Assembly (NCBI GenBank): GCA_000402515.1
Contig: AQRL01000036.1
Span: 46,804-110,803, forward strand
Reading direction: 5' to 3'
Length of the DNA stretch: 64,000 nt
From: Nanoarchaeota archaeon SCGC AAA011-G17
GTDB taxonomy: Archaea; Nanobdellota; Nanobdellia; SCGC-AAA011-G17
Shown here: positions 35,442 to 43,785 of the stretch, piece after piece
Layout: the number at the start of each line of letters is the position of its first letter
How positions within the stretch are numbered: the first letter of the stretch is position 1
Program-made: the position numbers and the translations under genes
Notes under the pieces: generated by a model
The model's input: the letters and a program-made list of their open reading frames with translations, nothing else
Told to the model about the DNA's origin: nothing
Database searches by the model: none

Positions 35442-37163
35442 CTATTTTTTTGTTAAATTATATATATCATATATCTTTATTACATCTTTATTATTTAATC
35501 TGATTAAGTAATTGGGAACATATTCTTTTTTAAATATATCCGATTCTTCTGACTCATACCACCTTGTTGGTATAAAATATCTTATATCTCTTTCATCTGG
35601 CTTAAAATATTCTATTTTTTCAGGTATTGTTGAATATCTTCCTACCTGGCTATAAACATAATTATCAAATTGGAGATGCTGCAATGAATCATTTTGTCTT
35701 CCATATACCTGCACTACTGCTCCTTCTAAGTATAGGAAAGTTTCATTTTCATTCATTAGGGGATTTAGGAAATTTACTGTCTGCTTTATTGATCTTGAAT
35801 ATAGCCCACTAATAATCATCTGGTCACAATTTTCTTTCTCAAACATACAAACAATTTCATTTCCCCTATAATAATAGGGCTCATGAGGGACTGTGATTAG
35901 TGCTGAGTATAGTATGTATATAAACAAGAAGATGAAGGAGAATTTTTTTCTTTTTTCTGCAGGTATTTTAAATGCTGAGAATAAAGAATACTCCTTATTG
36001 GAAAATGCAAGCCCCATAAGCAAAATAAGGCTAATTAAAAATGGAATTGCCACTCTCAAAAGGCTTGTTGACTCAAAGAATAATGCTGTGAATAAAAATA
36101 ATAAAACAAGATATAATATAAATTTTTCTTCCTTGACTTTTTGTTTTTTAAGAATTAATTTTATGAATATATAAACTGAAAAAATTAGAATCAAAAGGTC
36201 AAAAATGTTTATTCTCATTAAGAAATTATTAATCATACCAAATGCCCACTTGTTTAACCCAAAGGAAGAAACATCTGGAGCAAGACTTCTAAAACCAATC
36301 AACACACCCTTAAGATTTCCTAAATTTAGTTTATATGGGATTAGTAATGCAATAACATAAAATATGATGTAAGATATTACCTTTGTTGTGAATTTTTTTA
36401 TGTTTGTTATTTCCTGATTTACTTTTATCTTTTCTGCAAAATTAACTTTTACTGCTGATAATATTTTTTTTGCTATTGATTTTATCTCTTCCCAGTATTT
36501 TTCTACTATGAAAACAAATGAGAATAATAGATATATCCCTGCTGAGAGTTTGGTTGCTCCTGCAAACCCAAATGAAATGAATGTTAATATAAAATAAATA
36601 TTTTCTTTTTTTGATAGTTTTTCTGAGCTGTATGCTTTCCATAAGAAGATTAATCCGGCAAAGATGAAACCATAAGAGATCACATCAACGCTTATTACTC
36701 TGCTCCACTCCAAAATAAATTGTGAGAATGTAAAAAATGCTATTGGATACAATGCTGAATAATCCTTCAAAAGAAGTATTGCTAGCAGAGAAGCTAAAAG
36801 AAAGAATATCAATCCGAAAATGTATATTGGTGATTTACAATAAGGTTCTGCATCGACCATTTGCTGCCCTACCAATATAGGTATATCTGGAGAGAATAAT
36901 TGGTGAGCATTAGAAATTCCAGAGAAATCCTGCCCAGATAGCATGCATCCTGAACCAATAATAATATTTCCCAATGGGGGACCCATGTAAATTAATCCTG
37001 GAAAATAATCCAATGGATAAAACCATGCTACAGAGCCTGCAACTGTCAAAAGAGAATCATGCGGATAACCAATAGTATCATAATCTGCAAATCTAAGATA
37101 AGCTCCAAAAGCTAATAAAATTATTAAGAAGATTATAGCAAGCTTGTCTTTCTTGAATTCCAT
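35442..37163 (-). CDS. GT-C-like polytopic membrane protein (c)
   Basis: 573 aa, about 12 membrane segments followed by a soluble C-terminal domain of roughly 130 residues. The first outer loop is long and includes DYDTIGYPHDSLLTVAGS, with acidic residues in the position used by GT-C enzymes, and a GPPLGNIIIG segment. Start: a GTG three codons upstream is possible, but the minus-strand gaggtg at 37171-37176 lies 7 bp upstream of the ATG at 37163, a good Shine-Dalgarno arrangement. First gene of the leftward operon reaching at least to 29796. Confidence 0.75.
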   Translation of the reverse strand: MEFKKDKLAIIFLIILLAFGAYLRFADYDTIGYPHDSLLTVAGSVAWFYPLDYFPGLIYMGPPLGNIIIGSGCMLSGQDFSGISNAHQLFSPDIPILVGQQMVDAEPYCKSPIYIFGLIFFLLASLLAILLLKDYSALYPIAFFTFSQFILEWSRVISVDVISYGFIFAGLIFLWKAYSSEKLSKKENIYFILTFISFGFAGATKLSAGIYLLFSFVFIVEKYWEEIKSIAKKILSAVKVNFAEKIKVNQEITNIKKFTTKVISYIIFYVIALLIPYKLNLGNLKGVLIGFRSLAPDVSSFGLNKWAFGMINNFLMRINIFDLLILIFSVYIFIKLILKKQKVKEEKFILYLVLLFLFTALFFESTSLLRVAIPFLISLILLMGLAFSNKEYSLFSAFKIPAEKRKKFSFIFLFIYILYSALITVPHEPYYYRGNEIVCMFEKENCDQMIISGLYSRSIKQTVNFLNPLMNENETFLYLEGAVVQVYGRQNDSLQHLQFDNYVYSQVGRYSTIPEKIEYFKPDERDIRYFIPTRWYESEESDIFKKEYVPNYLIRLNNKDVIKIYDIYNLTKK

Positions 37164-37202
37164 AATATACACCTCTTTGGATAATATTTAAAGGTTTATA
37201 TT

Positions 37203-38075
37203 CTACTTTGTTGATTCTACTCTTTCCCATCCATCTTTATATTCTTTGTTTTTTGATTTTAAAAAAAACATTTTAACCCAGATATAAATTCTAATCGGGA
37301 ATAAGTTTATTGTCCAAATTAACTCTTTAATATTCTTTGGATATGACATTGCCCAAAAAAAACCTTTTTTTATTTCATTATAAAAAGACTTTACAGAAGG
37401 GAAATGGGGATAATAAAATTTTAATCGTGAATGCGCACCTGCTGTTCTAACTCTCTGTTTTATAAATTCTTTGATAGTATTTGGATTTTTAACATATACC
37501 AATGCGTTTTCAGCATATGCAATCCCATACTTCTTTTCCCAAAAAATGTATGGAATTATTGCATCCTCTGCAACATCTAAAGGGATTTCTTTTATTATAT
37601 TGCCTCTAAATGCAAACAAATAAGCTGTACATTCCAAAAATGAGTGTTTTTTGTATATTTCTTTTCTTATATTATGCGCTCCTGCATCGGCAAGTAAATG
37701 AGACCAATAACCAACCATATTGTTCTTTTTATTAATAGAAACAACTCTTCCAGAAACACACCCAACTTTTGGGTCTTTAAGTTTGTTTAACATTTCCTCT
37801 ATTGCCACATCCCCAATTTCAACATCTCCATCGGTAAGAATTAATATTTCTGATTTTAATTTTTTAAATAATAAGTTTAAAGCATATGATTTTCCCTTAC
37901 CTGGGTCGTTAAATATTTTTATTTTTGAATATGTTTTTTTTGCTAATTCTATTGTCTCTTTATCTGGGGCAGATACTATAATTTCTGTGTCTGAAGGTAA
38001 TTTATTTCTTAATATTGAGAGTATAGTTTTATCTATATTTGGCTCTTTGAATGCTGTAATTACTATTGAAATCAT
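37203..38075 (-). CDS. GT2 glycosyltransferase, membrane-associated processive-like type
   Basis: 290 aa. ISIVITAFKEPNIDKTI, DPGKGKSYALN, ILTDGDVEIGD (DGD, about 81-85), VSGRVVSIN and QRVRTAGAH (QxxRxxxA, about 220-228) are features of GT2 enzymes related to cellulose-synthase-like or EpsH-type transferases. Only one C-terminal hydrophobic segment is present. A truncated relative of this gene survives at about 42396-42641. It is divergent from the DUF6165-like gene with a shared TATA element. Confidence 0.85.
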   Translation of the reverse strand: MISIVITAFKEPNIDKTILSILRNKLPSDTEIIVSAPDKETIELAKKTYSKIKIFNDPGKGKSYALNLLFKKLKSEILILTDGDVEIGDVAIEEMLNKLKDPKVGCVSGRVVSINKKNNMVGYWSHLLADAGAHNIRKEIYKKHSFLECTAYLFAFRGNIIKEIPLDVAEDAIIPYIFWEKKYGIAYAENALVYVKNPNTIKEFIKQRVRTAGAHSRLKFYYPHFPSVKSFYNEIKKGFFWAMSYPKNIKELIWTINLFPIRIYIWVKMFFLKSKNKEYKDGWERVESTK

Positions 38076-38097
38076 GATATTTTTTATAATAATAAAA

Positions 38098-38106
38098 CTT
38101 ATAAAG
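38098..38106. promoter_or_regulatory. Shared bidirectional TATA element (GT2 / DUF6165-like)
   Basis: cttataaag is nearly a perfect palindrome and is centred exactly midway (38102) between the divergent ATGs at 38075 and 38129, which are 53 bp apart. It predicts leaderless mRNAs on both sides and supports the 38129 start. Confidence 0.6.
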
Positions 38107-38128
38107 CTGAAGGTTGGATGGATTTAAA

Positions 38129-38497
38129 ATGGAAATGCCTTTACCTGAATTATTGGACAGACTAGTGATTGTAAAATTAAAAGCAGAAAGAATTGGAGAC
38201 AAAGAAAAAGAAGAAGAACTTGAATTTTATAATAAAGAATTAGAGAATTATAGAAAAAAAGGAATTATAATCAAAGATGAATGGCTAAAAAGATTGTATG
38301 AAGTTAATGGAAAAATATGGGATTTAGAAGCAGATATAAGAAAGGGTAAAGAAGGAGAATTAGGATTAGAAGAGGTTGGTAGACGGGCTATTGAAATTAG
38401 AAATTTAAACAAAACAAGGATTAGCATCAAAAATGAAATAACAGAAATAACTGGTTCTGGCTTCAAGGATGTAAAAGTAAATCACGCATCAGAGTAA
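38129..38497 (+). CDS. DUF6165-like protein
   Basis: 122 aa, soluble, all helical. LLDRLVIVKLKAERI near the start, a central L-x2-(L/V)-N-x2-(I/L)-W segment (LYEVNGKIWDLEADIRKG) and a final RNLNKTRISIKNEI helix match my memory of the DUF6165 family, often found near LPS and surface-glycan genes in bacteria. Its function is unknown. An in-frame TTG at 38114 is rejected because the ATG at 38129 fits the shared TATA element. Its last 9 bp overlap the convergent GT4 gene. Confidence 0.68.
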   Translation: MEMPLPELLDRLVIVKLKAERIGDKEKEEELEFYNKELENYRKKGIIIKDEWLKRLYEVNGKIWDLEADIRKGKEGELGLEEVGRRAIEIRNLNKTRISIKNEITEITGSGFKDVKVNHASE

Positions 38498-39631
38498 TTT
38501 TTTATATTCCTCCATATATCTTTTGTAAATAATATCCCAATTATACTGTTTTGATTTCTTTATGTTATTTTCAGATATTTTTTTTGATAAAGTTTTATTA
38601 TTTAGTAATTTCAAAATTGCTTTTTTCAATCCTTTAATATCCCCATAATTAACAAACAAACCATTCTCGGGCTCTTTCATTTCAAAGGGAATACCATTTA
38701 CCGGAGAAGCAATAATGGGAAGTCCTGAAGCCATTGCCTCAAATATTGTTAGCGGAAGACCTTCCCTATATGATGGAAGAACATAAATATCTGATGCCTG
38801 ATACATTTCTGCAATGTTCTCCTTGCCTTTTATTGGACCAAGATATCTCATGTTTTTATATGGCTTGATTAACTCCTTAACTTCGTCTACCTTGCCTTCA
38901 TCCGGACCAACCCAAACAAAGTTTATCTTATGACCTTCTTCTGTCAATTCAACTGCAGCCTTTGCCAAATTTTCTGGTCCTTTTGTTGGATTCAATCTTC
39001 CAAAAAACAGGATTAGTGGAGAGCTTAAATTATTTTTTTTCTTGAAATTATTTGGGGTTACTTTTTTGAACAATATATCATCCATTCCATTTGGTATTAC
39101 TTCTATTTTTGATTCTTTTGTAAATTTTTTTAGAATTGGAATTTCCCAGGGTGTTATTGATATTACCTTGTCTATCATTGAAAAGGATATTCTGTTAAAG
39201 GTTAAATCATTCAAGAATAAAAATGGTCTTAGAACAAATGGTCTGAATTTTGAATCTGTCCATGGGCAATGAGTTGTGTGAATATGCCTGAATTTTTTTA
39301 TTCTTGAGACAATTCCTGCGAATAAGATATACAAATGTCCTGAAACGTGTGTATGAACAATATCAAACTTATACCTTGGCAATTTCCATAACAATGATGG
39401 CCAGATAAATGTTGATAATGACAACCTAAACCAATATGGATATCTGTGAACGTTTACTCCATTTATTGTCTCTTCCTTTATTTTAATTCTTGAGTATTTA
39501 TCTGAATCACAGCAGAATACATGAACCTCGTGACCTTCCTTGACCTGCCTTTCTGCCAGTTCCTGCATTACTTTCTCTACCCCCCCAAAAGTTGGATAGT
39601 AAAACATGTTAATATGTGCTATTTTCATCAT
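38489..39631 (-). CDS. GT4 family glycosyltransferase
   Basis: 380 aa. KIAHINMFYYPTFGGVEKVM at the N-terminus (acceptor loop), IPNGMDDILF, LFFGRLNPTKGPENLAKAA (about 200-218) and the donor-binding YREGLPLTIFEAMASGLPIIAS with E-x7-E near 285-293 define a GT-B fold GT4 enzyme. It probably adds a sugar to the cytoplasmic lipid-linked glycan. Two consecutive ATGs (39631, 39628) are possible starts; the TATA element at 39651-39660 lies 20-29 bp upstream of the first. A longer upstream frame is not supported. Confidence 0.9.
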   Translation of the reverse strand: MMKIAHINMFYYPTFGGVEKVMQELAERQVKEGHEVHVFCCDSDKYSRIKIKEETINGVNVHRYPYWFRLSLSTFIWPSLLWKLPRYKFDIVHTHVSGHLYILFAGIVSRIKKFRHIHTTHCPWTDSKFRPFVLRPFLFLNDLTFNRISFSMIDKVISITPWEIPILKKFTKESKIEVIPNGMDDILFKKVTPNNFKKKNNLSSPLILFFGRLNPTKGPENLAKAAVELTEEGHKINFVWVGPDEGKVDEVKELIKPYKNMRYLGPIKGKENIAEMYQASDIYVLPSYREGLPLTIFEAMASGLPIIASPVNGIPFEMKEPENGLFVNYGDIKGLKKAILKLLNNKTLSKKISENNIKKSKQYNWDIIYKRYMEEYKKLL

Positions 39632-39690
39632 AGTAATGTATAAGGAAAAACTTATAAATGTAGACAATTATTATAGAAACTATATAATAA
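39621..39690. repeat. 70-bp promoter repeat, copy A (GT4 / surface protein)
   Basis: 67 of 70 bases match 41491-41560. The block contains the first codons of the GT4 gene (minus strand), a symmetric acttataaatg TATA element at 39650-39660 and most of the leader of the surface-protein gene. Mismatches are at 39665, 39666 and 39688. Confidence 0.9.
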
Positions 39691-39701
39691 AGAGGTTGGA
39701 A

Positions 39702-41474
39702 ATGCAAAATAAAAGATTAATTATCACTATTTTTTTGACCCTATATTTGTTTGGATTAGTTTATGTTTTTGCAGCTTTCACATCGGTTACTCAAAATTCT
39801 CCTGTAAACTATTACAATCAAAGTTCTTCAAATGCAATACTAAACTGCACAGCAACAATAAGTGATAATGATTGGATAACAAATTTAAGTTTATATATCG
39901 CTGAGGGAGATAATAATCCTGCATTCAATCAGTCAAATACCTCACAAGTTAATAGCGCTGAAACATATGAATTTACAGTTTCTAATTTAGCAGATGGGAG
40001 ATATAACTGGTCTTGTTTTGCTGAAGATAATACTACAAATACAGGATTTAGCACTAACCGTACAATCACTCTAGACACAACAGGACCAATAGTAATCTTA
40101 AATACCCCCCAGAATAATACTTGGTCTAATACAAACAATGTTGAATTTAATTTTACAGCATATGATGGCTTATTAAATTTAGATAGTTGTGATCTATATG
40201 GTGACTTTGGTAGCGGTTATTCCCTAAATTCTACAATATTAAATGTAAATAATGATACCCTAACAAATTTTACATTAATTATTCCTGATAATAGCACAGG
40301 TCACAGTTGGAATGTCCAATGTAATGACACTCTTGGGAATACTGCTTTTAATGATAGCAACTTTACAATTAAAGTAGATGCAATAAATCCCATAATAGTT
40401 TTAAATGCTCCTAGCAACAATACATGGAGTACAGATAGTAATGTAACCTTTAATTATACTGTAACTGAGACCAATATAGATACATGTGAATTGCATGGGG
40501 ATTTTAATGGAACATTTACCTTAAATCTAACTGATACAAGTCTAACTAGTGAAGCCGAATCAATAGACTTCTCTGTAATACTTGCTGATAGCAATAGTTA
40601 TAGTTGGAATATTTGGTGTAACGATTCAGCAGGTAATGATGCTTGGAATTCCTCTAATTACACAATTAAGGTTGATACTACGGTCCCATCAGTAACAGTT
40701 ACTCCCCCTTCAGACATAAGTATTATAACAGCACATTCTATTACCTATACATGTAGTGGATCAGATTCTGGCTCTGGTGTATCTACATACCAATGGACAT
40801 TAACAAAACCAGATGGGAGTACTGATACTTCAATAACGACTGCATCTGCAACATTTACAGGAATAAGTCAAACTGGTCAGGCTGGAGCTTACAAAGTTAA
40901 ATGTGCTGTAACTGATGTATTGGGACATGCTACAGATTCATCAATTTATGAATTTACTGCTTCAGCCGATGGTGGATCCTCAAGTTCAGGTGGCGGAGGA
41001 GGGGCTGCTACAACTGTAAGTTATGATGTAGACTTGTCAACAGACGATTCAGGGAGTATTAGCGGGACCGTGGGAAGGGTAAAGACCTTCAGCTTTGACG
41101 GTGCAACAAAACACACAGTAACATTTAAAGAAATAAGTGCTACTTCAACAAAGATTGTAATTGCTTCAACACCAATAGAGGTTATATTAAATATTGGAGA
41201 GACCAAGAAGGTAGATATAAACAGTGATGGAGTAAGTGACTTAGAAGTAACATTGGACAAGGTTAAATTCGGAACTACAGCAGAGATAACAATAAAGAAG
41301 TTAGTAGAAGGAGCAAAGAAGGTAGTTGAAGAAGAAAAGGCAGCAATAGAAGCAGCAGAAAGGGAACAAGCTACAGCAGGAGAGGTAAGTACAGGAATTG
41401 GCTGGGTGTGGATTACAATAATAATAGTAGTTGTCTTAGTAGTTATAGGTTACTTTGTATTCAAGAAGAAATAA
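39702..41474 (+). CDS. Sequon-rich, Ig-like, membrane-anchored surface protein
   Basis: 590 aa. Signal peptide-like N-terminus (residues 1-23, ending FVFAAF-type), then two to three repeats that begin with P(I/V)VxLNxPxNNTWS and end with a CN(D)SxGN... segment and FTIKVD, resembling archaeal Ig/PKD-type surface domains. A GSSSSGGGGG linker (about 425-435), a beta-rich domain, a charged KKVVEEEKAAIEAAEREQ helix and a terminal membrane helix with FKKK follow. There are over 20 N-x-S/T sequons, mostly in the Ig-like part, making it a prime AglB client. The ATG at 39702 has a Shine-Dalgarno gaggt upstream and an approximately 25-nt leader; in-frame ATGs near 39606-39636 lie outside the transcript. 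Confidence 0.82.
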   Translation: MQNKRLIITIFLTLYLFGLVYVFAAFTSVTQNSPVNYYNQSSSNAILNCTATISDNDWITNLSLYIAEGDNNPAFNQSNTSQVNSAETYEFTVSNLADGRYNWSCFAEDNTTNTGFSTNRTITLDTTGPIVILNTPQNNTWSNTNNVEFNFTAYDGLLNLDSCDLYGDFGSGYSLNSTILNVNNDTLTNFTLIIPDNSTGHSWNVQCNDTLGNTAFNDSNFTIKVDAINPIIVLNAPSNNTWSTDSNVTFNYTVTETNIDTCELHGDFNGTFTLNLTDTSLTSEAESIDFSVILADSNSYSWNIWCNDSAGNDAWNSSNYTIKVDTTVPSVTVTPPSDISIITAHSITYTCSGSDSGSGVSTYQWTLTKPDGSTDTSITTASATFTGISQTGQAGAYKVKCAVTDVLGHATDSSIYEFTASADGGSSSSGGGGGAATTVSYDVDLSTDDSGSISGTVGRVKTFSFDGATKHTVTFKEISATSTKIVIASTPIEVILNIGETKKVDINSDGVSDLEVTLDKVKFGTTAEITIKKLVEGAKKVVEEEKAAIEAAEREQATAGEVSTGIGWVWITIIIVVVLVVIGYFVFKKK

Positions 41475-41490
41475 ATATCTTCTTTCTTTT

Positions 41491-41560
41491 ATTTTCATCA
41501 TAGTAATGTATAAGGAAAAACTTATAAATGTAGAAGATTATTATAGAAACTATATAACAA
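41491..41560. repeat. 70-bp promoter repeat, copy B (upstream of the coiled-coil secreted protein)
   Basis: 67/70 identical to 39621-39690. This copy carries a useless reversed ATGATGAAAAT, the beginning of the GT4 gene, so copy A is the likely source. Its plus-strand TATA element is at 41521-41530 and is followed by a strong gggaggt Shine-Dalgarno at 41561-41567. Confidence 0.9.
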
Positions 41561-41573
41561 GGGAGGTATATTT

Positions 41574-42326
41574 ATGAAAAAAATTTTTACTATTTTTATA
41601 ATGCTAGTTTTAGTTAGTTCTTTTGTTTTGGCTGCTGAAAATCAAGAAAAAGATATAGAACAAAATCAAGCACAAATCAGAGTACAAACCCAAGAACAAA
41701 ATAGCGAAGGAGAAAAACAAATAAGTGAAGCTCCAAATAAAAATGTAATAACTGCAAAACAAGAAGCAAAAGAAAAGATACAAGAACTTAGAGAACAAAC
41801 ATTCACAGAAATTAAAGAATTAAAGATAAAGAATGCTGCAGAACTTAAAGAAGCAATAAAAGAAAAAAGAGAGATATTAAAAGAAGCTATGAAAGAAGAG
41901 AAGGAAAAAATAAGAGAGACGAAAGAAAAGCAAAATGAGGTTAGACTTGCTGTTCAGACTTTATTAGCTTCAGAGAATTTGACTGGTGGTGTAGGAAAAC
42001 AGGTTAGTGCAATTGCAAGAGACTTTGATAATTCTGCTAAAGAAACTGAATCTTCTGAAGAGAAAATTATGAACAGGGGAAGGTTCATGAAGGCATTATT
42101 CGGCGGAGACAGAAAAGATGCTGAATTAATAAGAACTAAATTGCAGACAAGAGAGGAAAAGATACAACAACTAGAAGAGTTAGTTAATGCCTGTGACTGC
42201 ACTGATGATGTAAAGGTATTGTTACAAGAACAGATACAAGTAATGAAACAAGAACAAGAGAGATTGAAAACTCTTGCAGATAATGAAGGAAGTTCAACAG
42301 GATTGCTTGGATGGATGTTCAAGTAA
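41574..42326 (+). CDS. Secreted coiled-coil protein
   Basis: 250 aa. A signal peptide (residues 1-21, MKKIFTIFIMLVLVSSFVLA, likely cleavage after A20/A21) is followed by a Gln/Glu-rich stretch and a long charged coiled coil (about residues 60-130 and 185-235). VNACDCTDDVK near 209-219 contains a Cys pair that may form a disulfide. One sequon (NLT) is visible. No membrane anchor other than a short hydrophobic C-terminus (GLLGWMF). Promoter copied from the neighbouring GT4/surface-protein region. Function unknown; a cell-envelope structural role is possible. Confidence 0.75.
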   Translation: MKKIFTIFIMLVLVSSFVLAAENQEKDIEQNQAQIRVQTQEQNSEGEKQISEAPNKNVITAKQEAKEKIQELREQTFTEIKELKIKNAAELKEAIKEKREILKEAMKEEKEKIRETKEKQNEVRLAVQTLLASENLTGGVGKQVSAIARDFDNSAKETESSEEKIMNRGRFMKALFGGDRKDAELIRTKLQTREEKIQQLEELVNACDCTDDVKVLLQEQIQVMKQEQERLKTLADNEGSSTGLLGWMFK

Positions 42327-42395
42327 TTTTTTTATTAAAATAAAAACAATAGTCGGAACCATTATTCCTCTTATCATTGGAAGCAATGTAAAAAA

Positions 42396-42641
42396 AAGTA
42401 CAAAGGAAATATTCTTATTTTGATAGATGGCGATGTCAATATTTCTAGTAGAGCAATACCTTTTTTGATAAACAAATTTAAGGATTCTTCAGTTGGAGCA
42501 GTTACAGGAAGGCCAATTTCTTTAGAACCTAAAAACCTGATGCTTGGTTTTTGGTCTCATTTGCTTACAGATAGCTCACAATATAAGGGAAAAGAGGATA
42601 AAAGAAGGAAAAATGGTTATTTGTTTATGTTACCTCTATAG
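42396..42641 (+). pseudogene. Truncated GT2 fragment related to 37203-38075
   Basis: The frame reads KYKGNILILIDGDVNISSRA, then VGAVTGRPISLEP and LMLGFWSHLLTDS. These align with ILILTDGDVEIGDVA, VGCVSGRVVSIN and NMVGYWSHLLADA of the GT2 at 37203-38075. The nucleotide-binding start and the catalytic C-terminal half are missing; the frame ends about 25 codons after the WSHLL block. Upstream, 42327-42395, I find no continuation of the gene and no other coding region. It appears to be a decaying remnant. Confidence 0.75.
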
Positions 42642-42689
42642 AGAGTACAAAATAGAAACAAATAAAAACTAAGAAATTTCTTAAATACT

Positions 42690-43667
42690 ATGAAAACTGC
42701 TTTAATCACAGGTATATTGGGACAAGATGGGGCTTATTTGGCTAAGTTTTTGTTAGAAAAAAATTACAAAGTTTATGGTTTAATAAGAAGGTGCTCTAAT
42801 CCCAATTTTGGGAATCTTGATTATTTAAAAATAACGGACAAAATAGAATTTGTTTCAGGAGATATGACTGATGAGTGTTCTTTAATAAACATAATAAAAA
42901 CAATAAGACCAGAAGAGGTTTATAATTTGGCAGCCCAATCATTTGTAGGAGTCTCATGGGATCAGGCAAGACTAACTACTGAAGTAAATTCTCTTGGAGT
43001 TTTGTATTTGTTAAATGCAATAAAACTGTTTAGTCCAACAACCAAATGTTATCAGGCTTCAACTTCTGAAATGTTTGGCAATAGTTTTGAGAATGGTCTA
43101 CAGACAGAAAATACTCCTTTTCATCCTAGGAGCCCCTATGCAATATCAAAACTTTATGCTTACTGGATAACTAATAATTTTAAAGAAAGTTATGGGCTTT
43201 TTTGTTGTAACGGGATATTGTTTAACCATGAATCACCCATTAGGGGAAGAGAATTTGTAACCAGAAAAATAAGCGAAGGAGTAGCAAAGATAAAATTGGG
43301 GCTTGTAAATGAAATATGGCTTGGAAATATAGATATTAAGAGAGATTGGGGTTTTGCAGGAGATTTTGTGGAATCAATGTGGTTGATGATGCAGCAAGAA
43401 AAGCCAGACAATTATCTTATCTCTACAGGACAAACCCATTCAATAAGAGATTTTTTAGAAATTGCATTCAATCATGTTGGAATTAAAGATTGGGAGAAAT
43501 ATGTAAAGATAGACCCTCAATTTAAGAGACCTGCAGAACTTTTTGTTTTACAAGGAAAATCAGACAAGGCTAAAAATATTTTAGGATGGGTTCCAAAAGT
43601 AAATTTTGAAGAATTAGTCAAAATGATGGTAGAGGAAGATTTAGAAAGGCTAAAATCCGATAAATAA
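42690..43667 (+). CDS. gmd: GDP-mannose 4,6-dehydratase
   Basis: 325 aa, normal length. Converts GDP-mannose to GDP-4-keto-6-deoxymannose, the precursor of GDP-fucose, GDP-rhamnose and GDP-perosamine. TGILGQDGAYL (G8, G11, G14), VYNLAAQSFVGVSW, STSEMFG (about 124-130), YAISK with Y150/K154, and FNHESPIRGREFVTRKI are diagnostic Gmd blocks. No dedicated 4-reductase or perosamine aminotransferase is next to it; the epimerase-like protein at 32596-33444 is a possible partner. Confidence 0.95.
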   Translation: MKTALITGILGQDGAYLAKFLLEKNYKVYGLIRRCSNPNFGNLDYLKITDKIEFVSGDMTDECSLINIIKTIRPEEVYNLAAQSFVGVSWDQARLTTEVNSLGVLYLLNAIKLFSPTTKCYQASTSEMFGNSFENGLQTENTPFHPRSPYAISKLYAYWITNNFKESYGLFCCNGILFNHESPIRGREFVTRKISEGVAKIKLGLVNEIWLGNIDIKRDWGFAGDFVESMWLMMQQEKPDNYLISTGQTHSIRDFLEIAFNHVGIKDWEKYVKIDPQFKRPAELFVLQGKSDKAKNILGWVPKVNFEELVKMMVEEDLERLKSDK

Positions 43668-43785
43668 TATGGAAGAAGAAAAAAAAGCAAGAAAATAGTA
43701 AAACCGATTGAGATGATCAGCAAGCCAATAAACACATAAATTCTAAGATATTTATCTTTTTAGTAATTAATTAATATAAGCTTTT

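Noticed and set aside
39606-39701. Longer N-terminus for the surface protein
   Set aside because: The extra codons lie inside the GT4 start and upstream of the TATA element, and the signal peptide begins at the ATG at 39702.
42420-42641. Short frame that could be an independent 73-aa protein
   Set aside because: Its sequence is an internal slice of the GT2 family and lacks both ends of the domain, so it is better seen as a remnant.
43668-43785. Possible small gene between gmd and radical SAM 7
   Set aside because: The ATG-starting frame near 43670 ends after nine codons and nothing longer fits; it seems to be an AT-rich spacer.
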